From: Woeseiaceae bacterium
Lineage (GTDB): Bacteria > Pseudomonadota > Gammaproteobacteria > Steroidobacterales > Woeseiaceae
DNA length: 64,000 nucleotides
Direction of reading: 5' to 3'
Assembly (NCBI GenBank): GCA_028289545.1
Contig: JANQPG010000102.1
Coordinates: 186,001 to 250,000, forward strand
This document shows positions 33,397 through 41,425 of the stretch, piece by piece (within the stretch, counting starts at the first letter, position 1; the number at the start of each line of letters is the position of its first letter). The translations under genes and the position numbers were made by a program. Under the pieces are notes generated by a model. The model did no database searches. It had not been told where the DNA came from and saw only the letters and a program-made list of their open reading frames with translations.

Positions 33397-34400
33397 GCCT
33401 CTCGTCAGCAAGGTCGATCGACGTACACGCACACGTCGTGCTGGAGCAGTCGATGGGAGCGGCGGGCAGCTACGGCCCCGAGCTCGGCCGCAGCGTGGAC
33501 GGCGAACCCTGGCTGCGCGTCGGCGACTACACGATCAACGGCATTCGTTACGAAGACAGCCCTTTCATGGACGTTGATCTGCGGATTCGCCGCATGGCGG
33601 AGAGCGGCATCGAGTTTCAGGTGCTGTCGCCGAACCCGCTGACCTACTTCCACTTTGTCGACCGGCAGATTGCGATCGGCTTCTGCCGGACTCACAACGA
33701 TGCGCTCGCGGCTATTGTCCGGGAGCGCCCGGGACAGCTCGGCGCATTGGCCGCCCTGCCCGTGCAGGATCCCGCAGCAGCCTGTGAAGAGCTGGAACGT
33801 GCCGTCACAGAGCTCGGCATGCTCGGCGCCGCCATTGGCGCCGAATTTCCCTTTCAGATAGAAAGCCCCGAACTGGATGCGCTGTACGACACGTGCTGCC
33901 GGCTCGACGTGCCGCTGTTCATTCACCCGGCGCCTCCCGGACTCGACGGTCCGCGTGGCGACCTGCGCTTGAACGACTACGACCTCGACATCATGCTCGG
34001 CTTCGCCGCCCAGGAAACCCTTGTGATCGCAAAGCTGATCATTGGCGGTGTGCTGGCGCGTCATCCTTCGCTCGATATCTGCGTTAGCCACGGTGGCGGG
34101 TCTATCGCGGTACTGGCTGAGCGCCTGGCGGACGGCACCCGGCGGCGCCCGTGGAGTCCCCAATTCTTGCGCGAAGACGGCGCGTTCGAGGCGATGCTGT
34201 CGCGGATCTGGGTCGACAACCATGTACACGATCCGAGCGTGGTGCCGCTGCTGGCAAAAATGTTCGGTGAGGGCCACGTTGTTCTCGGGACGAACTTCGC
34301 CGGCTGGGACCAGCCGAACTCTATCGATCCGGAGTGTGCGGATGTCCAGGTGCTCGCGGACAACGCGCGGCGCTTGCTGCGGGTGAGCGCGCGAGACTGA
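33393..34400 (+). CDS. ACMSD-like amidohydrolase (amidohydrolase 2 family)
   Basis: A 335-residue TIM-barrel enzyme of the family of ACMSD and resorcylate decarboxylases. Metal/base residues are H12-x-H14 (VHAH), H178 (LFIHPAPPG) and H233 (VSHGGG). The final metal-binding Asp of the family's GTDYP-type loop is Asn here (VVLGTNFAGWD, N301); D306 is five residues on. Non-oxidative decarboxylation or hydrolysis of a cyclic acid would fit the family, if the altered site is active. It is coupled to the Dabb gene and divergent from the GntR regulator. Confidence 0.88.
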   Translation: MSLSSARSIDVHAHVVLEQSMGAAGSYGPELGRSVDGEPWLRVGDYTINGIRYEDSPFMDVDLRIRRMAESGIEFQVLSPNPLTYFHFVDRQIAIGFCRTHNDALAAIVRERPGQLGALAALPVQDPAAACEELERAVTELGMLGAAIGAEFPFQIESPELDALYDTCCRLDVPLFIHPAPPGLDGPRGDLRLNDYDLDIMLGFAAQETLVIAKLIIGGVLARHPSLDICVSHGGGSIAVLAERLADGTRRRPWSPQFLREDGAFEAMLSRIWVDNHVHDPSVVPLLAKMFGEGHVVLGTNFAGWDQPNSIDPECADVQVLADNARRLLRVSARD

Positions 34401-34429
34401 GCAACCGGGCGAAACAGCCTACGGCTCGG

Positions 34430-34816
34430 TCAGACGACAAGTAAAACCCACATGCACAGTACGGCCAGAAAGTTGACCGTAAACACCATGCCGCGCAGCC
34501 GAATATTCGATGTCCCGATCTGCACGACGCTGTGCAGCCCTCGCCCGACGACAAAAATCCAGGCAAGCCAGACCTGAGTTGCCGGCATCGGTCCGTCCTC
34601 CCGCATCAGGATCAGCACCACGACATAGAACAGCAATGGCCACTCGAACTGATTGCGGAGGTTTGCGCTGATTCGCGGCTCGTAGACCTTGAAGTCGCCT
34701 GCCAAACCCTTGCCGACGCCCCAGACTTCGGGTGCACGCACGACAGTCAACGCGGCATACAGCCCCGCGACCAGAATCAGGTGAGCGAACACTGGCATGA
34801 GCAGTGAATCGGTCAT
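34430..34816 (-). CDS. MAPEG-family membrane protein
   Basis: A 128-residue inner-membrane protein with four hydrophobic helices and the MAPEG signature region (SANLRNQFEWPLLFYVVV, then WVFVVGRGLHSVV-like). The family covers membrane glutathione transferases and related detoxification proteins. I chose the ATG at 34816, which starts directly with the first helix. It converges with the amidohydrolase gene. Confidence 0.85.
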   Translation of the reverse strand: MTDSLLMPVFAHLILVAGLYAALTVVRAPEVWGVGKGLAGDFKVYEPRISANLRNQFEWPLLFYVVVLILMREDGPMPATQVWLAWIFVVGRGLHSVVQIGTSNIRLRGMVFTVNFLAVLCMWVLLVV

Positions 34817-34965
34817 TCGTTTGTGTGTTGCTGAAACGACGAAGTCGACATTGCCGAGTATACCGTCGCCGTGTGTCAGCATGCGGCGGTTGGGATGATC
34901 CGCTCAATGAGTTATCGTGAAACCCGCCTTTTCCCGGCAACCCGACTCACCGAAGGAGCCGATTG

Positions 34966-35700
34966 ATGCGGCAGTTGCTTATTGCCTGTGTAGCGCTGTT
35001 TGTAACGACAGGCCCCGCGCACGCTGAACAACCACTCGACATCGTCATTTACGGCGCGACGGGAGAGGTCGGGTCGCACGTCGTGCAGGAGGCGCTCGAT
35101 CGCGGCCACCGGGTAACGGCTGTGTCGCGCAGACCCGAGCAGGTCGAGCTGCGACATGCCAACCTGTCGGTCGTCAAGGGCGACCTCCTCGACCAGGAGA
35201 GCATTACACAGATCGTAACGGGTCAGGACGTCGTGATCGTATCCGTGCGCGGCGTGATCGGCGATTCGGGTGCGCCGCAAAGCGCACTGCAGTTTATGGC
35301 CGCGGAAAGGGTCGTCGACGCGTTGTTCCGCCTGGGCGATCACGCGCCGCGGCTCTTACATGTCGGCGGCTCGGGATCGCTCGAAGTCGAGCCCGGTGTA
35401 TTGTTCGCCGAGAAACTGCCTAAGATCGTGCTGCCAAAAGGTCTGGAGGTGGAGATCCTCGGTCAGATACTGGCGCTCGAATTCTTCCGCAAAGTCGACG
35501 ACGTCAAATGGACTTACGTCACGCCGCCCAAAAAATTCACGAACGGCCCGCGCACGGGTGTCTATCGCATTGGCGGCGGCCGCGCGCTGGAGGACCACCG
35601 GGGCAGGACGCGCGTCTCACGCGCCGATTTTGCCGTGGCGCTTGTTGACGAGGCGGAACAGGCCAAGCATGTGCGCAAACAGTTTTCGGTAGCTTACTGA
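34966..35700 (+). CDS. NAD(P)-binding (NmrA/atypical SDR-like) protein with signal peptide
   Basis: A 244-residue atypical SDR with the Rossmann motif YGATGEVGSHV and a SRRPEQ strand-2 end, preceded by what looks like a signal peptide (MRQLLIACVALFVTTGPAHA). An exported NAD(P)-binding protein would be unusual. Catalytic Tyr-x3-Lys is not obvious. A GAAGGAG ribosome site supports the ATG at 34966. Confidence 0.82.
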   Translation: MRQLLIACVALFVTTGPAHAEQPLDIVIYGATGEVGSHVVQEALDRGHRVTAVSRRPEQVELRHANLSVVKGDLLDQESITQIVTGQDVVIVSVRGVIGDSGAPQSALQFMAAERVVDALFRLGDHAPRLLHVGGSGSLEVEPGVLFAEKLPKIVLPKGLEVEILGQILALEFFRKVDDVKWTYVTPPKKFTNGPRTGVYRIGGGRALEDHRGRTRVSRADFAVALVDEAEQAKHVRKQFSVAY

Positions 35701-35741
35701 CAAAAAGGCCGTCATCGTCATCGACCCGCCCGGACTGTCCT

Positions 35742-36848
35742 TCAGCTGCCCGAGTCGAGAAACGCCAGCACGGCATTCACCACGCGTTCGTGCACCTTGC
35801 CACGATCGATGTCCCCGGAATCTTTGCACACGGCCACATAGCGACGACCCCGGTCCGTACAGACCGACATGAAGACGTAGTGGCCCGCTCCTTCGATGAT
35901 TTCAACTCTCGCATCGGGCAGATGCGATTCGAGGTACGCCGCATTGGTCGCAAGGGGCGCCACGTTATCGTTGCTACCAACGACGATGAGGACCGGCGGG
36001 CCGAGCAGAGCCAGGTCCTCGGGTGCAAAGGCCTGCCCGATCGCGGGTGCCAGTGCGATCACGCGATCAATACGGGGATCACGATAATTGTCGTCGGAGC
36101 GGTCGAACGCAGCCAGGAGCTCGGGGGCATCTTCGAGCATCTTGGCAAAATCGTCTTCGGCATCCGGGTACTCGCTTTGCGGTTCACAGGTGCCGTCTGC
36201 ATCGGGTCCGGCACAGAAATCTCGCAGCCGGTCGAGGTTGGTACGCGCTCCGGCAAGTCCTGTGACCGTATAGCCGCCCAGCGAGAAGCCGATCGCAGTC
36301 ACATCGTCAGCATCGATATGTTTTCCGAACGTCGGATCCGCCGCGAGCCGGTCGAGCGCAATGCTGAGGTCCGGAATGCGTTCCCAGGTCATGCGAAAGC
36401 CGCGCGCGTCATAAGCCGGCTCGGCGGCCGTATTGCCGTGATGATCCACTGCCGCCACCACGAAACCGCGCGCGGCCAGCGCGCGGCCAAGCCACATCAT
36501 CTGCAGTGCAGCTCCGCCCGTGCCGTGAGACAACAGTACGACAGGATATTGTGTATCGCGATTTGCCAGCGGCGCATTCCGTGCCGCGTGACCCGGAAAG
36601 AAGATCGGCTTTTTCGGCGGAATCAAAACAGGGGCTTGCTCGACGTCTCCGGCCGGGTACCAGACGGTCGTTGTAACGGGCCGAGATCCGGCGTTGTCCC
36701 AGGATGTGCGCGTATCGTCGGTCCAGGCGAAACGCTGCATGCCGACCGCGGGCCCGGCTGGCGGTGGCGGTAAGGAATCTTCCGCGCAGCCGGCCAGCAT
36801 GGCCGCGAGCGCCAGACCGGACAACCGTTGCAGTCTTCGTTGTTGCAT
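35742..36848 (-). CDS. Alpha/beta-hydrolase lipoprotein, dienelactone-hydrolase/PAF-acetylhydrolase-like
   Basis: A 368-residue lipoprotein (signal LALAAMLAGC, lipobox AGC) with an alpha/beta-hydrolase domain: oxyanion LLSHGTGG, nucleophile elbow GFSLGG, acid region VVGSNDNVAP, and catalytic His in GAGHYVFM. It is probably an esterase anchored in the envelope. I place the start at the ATG at 36848; upstream in-frame ATGs at 36875 and 36884 are possible. Confidence 0.85.
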   Translation of the reverse strand: MQQRRLQRLSGLALAAMLAGCAEDSLPPPPAGPAVGMQRFAWTDDTRTSWDNAGSRPVTTTVWYPAGDVEQAPVLIPPKKPIFFPGHAARNAPLANRDTQYPVVLLSHGTGGAALQMMWLGRALAARGFVVAAVDHHGNTAAEPAYDARGFRMTWERIPDLSIALDRLAADPTFGKHIDADDVTAIGFSLGGYTVTGLAGARTNLDRLRDFCAGPDADGTCEPQSEYPDAEDDFAKMLEDAPELLAAFDRSDDNYRDPRIDRVIALAPAIGQAFAPEDLALLGPPVLIVVGSNDNVAPLATNAAYLESHLPDARVEIIEGAGHYVFMSVCTDRGRRYVAVCKDSGDIDRGKVHERVVNAVLAFLDSGS

Positions 36849-37194
36849 CGATAGCACCTGTTTTTGTTTCAGCATACTACTCAAGTCAGCTCCGGACTGT
36901 CATTCGGCAGCCGCAACAGCGCTTCGGTAGTATGGACAAACCGCATTGGGCCGCGCTCGCCCATCACGCCTTGACTAGTCCAATTCAGGTTGTTAATCAG
37001 ATCGTGATAACTCTATGAATTCAGGATCTGCCCTGACTCTCGCAACATGAAAGGACTGCGCGACGCGACTGTGGCATTGCCCGGTCGCGTATTGCTTCCG
37101 TCAGCCCATGCCGGTTGCGAGCGGATTCCGGCCGTTGCGGTCGGACACGGCGATCTGTCGAATCCGTAGATTTCCGTTGTTAGCGAGGATTCCA
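36849..37194. other. 346-bp non-coding divergent region
   Basis: Lies between the lipoprotein hydrolase and a TetR gene. It holds CTAGTCCAAT (36975-36984) followed by an imperfect inverted repeat (GTTAATCA ... TGATAAC, about 36991-37011). I see no gene. The elements are candidates for TetR binding. Confidence 0.5.
36975..36984. repeat. TTAGTCCAAT-like element (CTAGTCCAAT)
   Basis: One base different from the 10-mer at 28658 and 38707. It lies between the hydrolase gene and the TetR gene at 37195. Confidence 0.35.
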
Positions 37195-37797
37195 ATGCCT
37201 GCACCACGAAAGCACAAAGAGCCCATTGTTGAGGCCGCAATTCGTCATTTCCGGGAACAGGGTTACCCGGAGACGCGGCTAAACGAAATTGCGGAAAGCT
37301 GCGGAGCGCCGAAGAGCTCCATGTATTATCACTTCCCGGATGGCAAACGTTCGATCGCCGTCGCGGTCATTGAAGAGGGTGCAAAGAGTACGGCACAGAC
37401 CATGCGGGAAATCGCGGCGGCCACCGATTCACCGGAAGCGTTTATTCGTGGGCTTGCCGCAAAACTGGCCGAATGGATGGCCGAGTCTTCCTACAGGAAC
37501 GGCTGCTCGATGACCAGCGTATTCCTCGAGCTTGCACCGGACGATCGTGACGTTTGCCGAGCGGGCAAACGTGCTTATGCGGAGCGCTTCGCCGTGATCA
37601 GTGAGGTCCTGGTCGAGGCCGGCTATACGGAATCCTCTGCGCAAGAGATTGCGCTGCTGTGGGTATCCTCACTAAAAGGCGCACTGATTCAGTGCAGAGT
37701 CGACCGCAGTCCCAGGCCCTTGCTCAGGTTGGGTGAGACTCTTGCGGATGTGCTTGCCGTTTTCCCCAGGAATCCCGAGTTAAAGCAAGCGCTCTGA
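37195..37797 (+). CDS. TetR-family regulator, LmrA/YxaF-like
   Basis: A 200-residue repressor: N-terminal helix-turn-helix (IVEAAIRHFREQGYPETRLN, then SCGAPKSSMYYHFPDGK) and a C-terminal domain of the LmrA/YxaF kind (RGLAAKLAEWMAES, NGCSMTSVFLELAP). These often sense aromatic or drug-like compounds and repress nearby detoxification genes. The GST gene lies 56 bp downstream on the same strand. ATG at 37195. Confidence 0.9.
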   Translation: MPAPRKHKEPIVEAAIRHFREQGYPETRLNEIAESCGAPKSSMYYHFPDGKRSIAVAVIEEGAKSTAQTMREIAAATDSPEAFIRGLAAKLAEWMAESSYRNGCSMTSVFLELAPDDRDVCRAGKRAYAERFAVISEVLVEAGYTESSAQEIALLWVSSLKGALIQCRVDRSPRPLLRLGETLADVLAVFPRNPELKQAL

Positions 37798-37853
37798 GTC
37801 GGACGCAATGAACCGCAGCATTGACCGGCACGGCGAGGAACCCGCCTTCCCAA

Positions 37854-38633
37854 ATGTCTAAAAGGACGCACGCGTCACCGCTGCTGATCGGCGAATCGTT
37901 CTCTCCCTGGACGAAGAAGGCACGCTGGGCACTCGAGCAATGCGGATGCGCGTACGATTACAAGGAATACACGCCTACCCTGAGCGAGCCCGGGTTGCGT
38001 TGGCGCTTACGGCAATGCTCGGGCAAGGTCACCGTTCCCGTACTGCTCGCGGGGAAAGAGATTATTCGCGGCTCTTGGCAGATCGCGAGGTTCGCGAATC
38101 GTGCTGACAGTACGGGCCGCCTGGGTAACTTTGCGAAGACTGAGCCCTGGAACAACCTGAGTGAGGCGGCCCTCGCTGAAGGCCGGACGCGCGTCGTTCG
38201 CTGTATCCTCGGCAGCGACGCGGCACTGGAAGAGTCGCTGCCAGGGTTTGTGCCAGGCTTCTTGCGCGGATCGCTGCGCTTTGTTGCACGCAACGCCGTG
38301 CAGCGACTGGACCGCAAATACGCTCATCTGGCGACAGCCGATGCACTGCTACATGCCCTCGAGAAAACACGTGAGCGTCTGGCGCAGGACGACAGCGATT
38401 TTCTTCTGGGTAGCTTCAGTTACGCGGACATCGCCATGGCAGTTGTGCTTGAGGTCGTCGCACCGATTGCTTTCACAAATCCACCGCTCGGTCCGGCAAC
38501 GCAGAACTGCTGGAATCAACCGGAACTGGCTCGCGAATTCGAGGATTTGATTGCGTGGCGCAATCGGCTGGCGGCGGCAGACGCTACCTCCTATTCACAA
38601 TTCAAAGCACGCCGGCCTCTTTCGCGGGGCTGA
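37854..38633 (+). CDS. Glutathione S-transferase-like protein
   Basis: A 259-residue GST-fold protein. The thioredoxin-like N-domain (SPLLIGESFSPWTKKARWAL with Ser/Trp near the GSH site, then KVTVPVLLAGKEIIRGSWQI) is followed by a helical C-domain (FLLGSFSYADIAMAVVLE). The gene probably follows the TetR regulator in one transcript. The substrate is unknown. Confidence 0.83.
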   Translation: MSKRTHASPLLIGESFSPWTKKARWALEQCGCAYDYKEYTPTLSEPGLRWRLRQCSGKVTVPVLLAGKEIIRGSWQIARFANRADSTGRLGNFAKTEPWNNLSEAALAEGRTRVVRCILGSDAALEESLPGFVPGFLRGSLRFVARNAVQRLDRKYAHLATADALLHALEKTRERLAQDDSDFLLGSFSYADIAMAVVLEVVAPIAFTNPPLGPATQNCWNQPELAREFEDLIAWRNRLAAADATSYSQFKARRPLSRG

Positions 38634-38706
38634 TAGGACCGCGGCAACAGACTTCACACGTGCACTCGCACATTGCCCCATCCTGAAACACCTTGGACAT
38701 CGTTGC

Positions 38707-38716
38707 TTAGTCCAAT
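38707..38716. repeat. TTAGTCCAAT element
   Basis: Exact match to the 10-mer at 28658, about 60 bp before the VOC-family gene. Confidence 0.35.
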
Positions 38717-38775
38717 TGCCAAAGCTAGCGTCTCGACTGCGCTGAACAGCCGTAAGGCAAGATGTGGAGATATCA

Positions 38776-39189
38776 ATGGTGAATAGGTGGGTCGTGGCGG
38801 TTTACTCGGATGATCTCGAGGCATCAAAGCAGTTCTACATGGAATTGCTCAACCTGGTCCCTACGTTTGACAGCGACTGGGTTGTGCAGATGACGTCGGA
38901 AGGCAACTGCGGTCTTAACCTGACACTGCAGCTACGCCGACACGACACGATTCCGATGGCATTTCAGAAAAAACCGCAGGGCGTCAGTATTGCGTTTGTT
39001 GTACCGGACATCGACCCCGTTTTCGAGAAAGCCAAGCACATGGGCCTCAAGATCGTTCGGCCGCCAAAAGACGAAGACTACGGACAGCGGCGATTCCTCA
39101 CGATCGACCCGAACGGCATGTTGGTGGACGTCAGCGCCAAATGTGAGCCATCGGCGGCGTTCGCTCGAAAGTATTTCGGTCTTTATTGA
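38776..39189 (+). CDS. VOC (glyoxalase/bleomycin-resistance) family protein
   Basis: A 137-residue vicinal-oxygen-chelate fold protein with two beta-alpha-beta-beta-beta modules (VVAVYSDDLEASKQFYMELL and VSIAFVVPDIDPVFEKAKHMG) and an RRFLTIDPNGMLVDV end. The metal ligands cannot be assigned with certainty. The start is ATG at 38776 with GTGGAG upstream. It is a stand-alone gene. Confidence 0.85.
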   Translation: MVNRWVVAVYSDDLEASKQFYMELLNLVPTFDSDWVVQMTSEGNCGLNLTLQLRRHDTIPMAFQKKPQGVSIAFVVPDIDPVFEKAKHMGLKIVRPPKDEDYGQRRFLTIDPNGMLVDVSAKCEPSAAFARKYFGLY

Positions 39190-39273
39190 AACGTCGAATC
39201 TCCAGCAGCAGCCCTGCGCGGCTTTTGAATGAGGTAGCATGGAACCAGTTTCACCTGCCGACAGAGGTCTGTA

Positions 39274-39759
39274 ATGGACAATATCTTCCTTGTCGTATTG
39301 GCAAGTGTCGCGAGCGCCACCGCCACCTATTTGTTTTTACAGATAAAAAGCGGCACGGAAAGAATTGCGGAATACCAACCGATGGCCGGACGCCAGCGAT
39401 TGCTGACGGGGACGTGGCGGGGCGAAAGCACTAAATCCGGACAGGACGGCAGCCAGATTGACTACAAGGTTCACCTCGATCTCGAAGCCTCCATGCGGCA
39501 GGTCAGCGGGTTCGGGAAGCTCGAGGCCGAGCAGGGCGGCGAGAAATACGTGATTGATGTGGAAATCCTGACCGGCGGCTTTCATCACGGTCAATTCATG
39601 AAAATCGAATACCGCGGCGACGAGGTCCAGAAGTCGCATTTCGGCTCCATCATCGGCGCGCTCGATGAGTCCGGCACCTCCATCGATGCGACAATGACGG
39701 GGTTCACCGAGTTGCTGGGAGCGCCGGGGACGGGAGAGCTGAAGCTCCACAAGGTTTAG
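39274..39759 (+). CDS. Membrane-anchored protein of unknown function
   Basis: A 161-residue protein with one N-terminal membrane helix (IFLVVLASVASATATYLFLQ) and a soluble beta-rich domain (LTGTWRGESTKSG, a later KSHFGSIIGALDESGTSI). I do not recognise the family. The soluble domain's face is uncertain. It precedes another small membrane gene by 90 bp. Confidence 0.6.
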   Translation: MDNIFLVVLASVASATATYLFLQIKSGTERIAEYQPMAGRQRLLTGTWRGESTKSGQDGSQIDYKVHLDLEASMRQVSGFGKLEAEQGGEKYVIDVEILTGGFHHGQFMKIEYRGDEVQKSHFGSIIGALDESGTSIDATMTGFTELLGAPGTGELKLHKV

Positions 39760-39849
39760 CGGCGCGACACCCAGGGCTGAAGCATTTCCCAGAAGCCGCT
39801 TTGCCAGTGACCCGCACTGTTCGTTTACGTCAGGATTGGGAGTTTGCAG

Positions 39850-40281
39850 ATGGACATCGGCGATTCTGCTCCTCGTGTCCGTTACCCGACCTGGATGAAA
39901 GCACTGGGCATCATGGGCTTGCCGGTCCTTGCAATAGTCGCCGGTTGGATGGTCTCCAGGCCGCTTTGGGAAGAGGGTTTAACTAGCGCTCAGCAAATCG
40001 GTTTTCCTCTGATCGGAATAGCCGTTTTGTATCAGTGCTACATAGGCTCCCGCTGCCTTCCCCATTTGAATACCGTGGTCGCACTGTACGACGACGGGAT
40101 CGAGGTGCAAAAAGGGGACAGCTCTAAGCATTACCAATGGAGCGAGCTGGTTGTGACAGAGTTTCCATTCGCCACCACTACTCAGATATTGACCAGAGAC
40201 GGGGCAACGGTCGTCTGTTTCAGCGACGGGCTTGCCAACCTTGACTTGATGACTCACATGATAGCCAGCGACAGTGTATAA
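39850..40281 (+). CDS. Two-helix membrane protein of unknown function
   Basis: A 143-residue protein: two membrane helices (MGLPVLAIVAGWMVS and QIGFPLIGIAVLYQCYIGS) followed by a small beta-domain (VVALYDDGIEVQKGDSSKHY, WSELVVTEF) like the PH-type domains seen in bacterial membrane proteins. The ATG at 39850 is preceded by GGGAG. Confidence 0.6.
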   Translation: MDIGDSAPRVRYPTWMKALGIMGLPVLAIVAGWMVSRPLWEEGLTSAQQIGFPLIGIAVLYQCYIGSRCLPHLNTVVALYDDGIEVQKGDSSKHYQWSELVVTEFPFATTTQILTRDGATVVCFSDGLANLDLMTHMIASDSV

Positions 40282-40325
40282 AAGGCTGTGCACCCCTTCT
40301 GGCAACCTTCGACAGGACTGATTCG

Positions 40326-40436
40326 ATGAACTGGGAACTCGCAGCCATTCTGGTGTTGATCGCAGCGCTCCTGATCTACGTCCTCCGGCATATTCCGAAG
40401 GCAATCGAACAGCTCAAAAAGGAGTTAGGTGACTGA
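40326..40436 (+). CDS. Possible 36-residue single-helix membrane protein
   Basis: A short frame that starts with ATG at 40326 and encodes one hydrophobic helix (ELAAILVLIAALLIYVLRHI) followed by a charged amphipathic tail (KAIEQLKKEL), with stop TGA at 40434. It lies 44 bp after the preceding membrane gene on the same strand. The composition is protein-like and typical of small regulatory membrane proteins, but the ribosome site is weak. Confidence 0.4.
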   Translation: MNWELAAILVLIAALLIYVLRHIPKAIEQLKKELGD

Positions 40437-40492
40437 GCCCCCGAGCAGCGCGCGAATACAGAGGCCAGTCACAGGTATTGGTTGAGCCAGGA

Positions 40493-41302
40493 TCAATTGG
40501 GCAATGCGGCGGCGAGACCGCCGAGATACGCCTCGTGAAGATGGATGTCGTAGTGGTCAGCGCCTTCAATGACCATTAACTCTACCGGCGCCGTCGCCAA
40601 CCGCTCGAGCGCTTCGCTGTGTTCGAGCGGTATGAATCGGTCCTCGTCGCCGTGCACCAGGAGTATCGGAGCGCGCACCTGGCCAATGAGCTCGTCGTTC
40701 GCAAACGGATAGCGCAGGACGGGTGCCGGTACAAAAGGGTAACGCGCCTGAGCCATGCTCAGCATGTTGCGAAACGGGGACACGAGGACCAGCAGCTCCG
40801 GATCGACTTCAGTGGCGAGTTGCGTCGCCAGCGCAGCGCCGAGCGAGCGTCCGTACAGGACAATCGGCTTGTCCGCGTATTGTTTCGAAATCACGTTCCA
40901 CGCGAGTCGCACGTCGGCGTGCAGCTGTTCCTCACTTTTGATTTCGCCCGTGCTCTTGCCTTCGCCCCGGTAATCGAAAATGAACATGTCGTAGTTCACG
41001 CGCCGATAATAGTCGACGTTGCTGATCCACGACTGCAGGTTGCCGCCGTTGCCGCGCAGGAAAAACACGAGACCGCGAGGATTCGGCTGCTTGAAATGCA
41101 GCGCGTTGAGTTCGGCGCCGTCCGCCTGGATCGTCAGCTCCTGAAACGGCAGGTCGGCGCGGAATTGATGATCCGGCCGCAACTTGTCGCCGGCAAAAAT
41201 TATCGACTCCTGACCCGCGTAGAGATAACCGACGGTCAGCAGATACGCTGCAGCAAGGACGCCCAGGAGTCGGGCCACGGTACTCGTCAGTTTTTTAGGC
41301 AT
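40493..41302 (-). CDS. Alpha/beta hydrolase with N-terminal membrane anchor
   Basis: A 269-residue BEM46/ABHD-like hydrolase. It has an N-terminal helix (LLGVLAAAYLLTVGYLYAGQ), the oxyanion segment FFLRGNGGNLQSW, nucleophile elbow GRSLGA, acid HGDEDRFIP and catalytic His GADHYDIH. It is probably an esterase or thioesterase facing the periplasm. The ATG at 41302 has AGGAAG upstream. Confidence 0.88.
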   Translation of the reverse strand: MPKKLTSTVARLLGVLAAAYLLTVGYLYAGQESIIFAGDKLRPDHQFRADLPFQELTIQADGAELNALHFKQPNPRGLVFFLRGNGGNLQSWISNVDYYRRVNYDMFIFDYRGEGKSTGEIKSEEQLHADVRLAWNVISKQYADKPIVLYGRSLGAALATQLATEVDPELLVLVSPFRNMLSMAQARYPFVPAPVLRYPFANDELIGQVRAPILLVHGDEDRFIPLEHSEALERLATAPVELMVIEGADHYDIHLHEAYLGGLAAALPN

Positions 41303-41425
41303 ATTGCTTCCTGGTCTGAGATACCTAACGAGACAGGCATCTAATTCGACCGTAGATTCGGGCAATACATTACAGGCTGTTGTGACTACAGGCGATAGTC
41401 GAGGTAGCGGCGCTGCGGATTTCGT

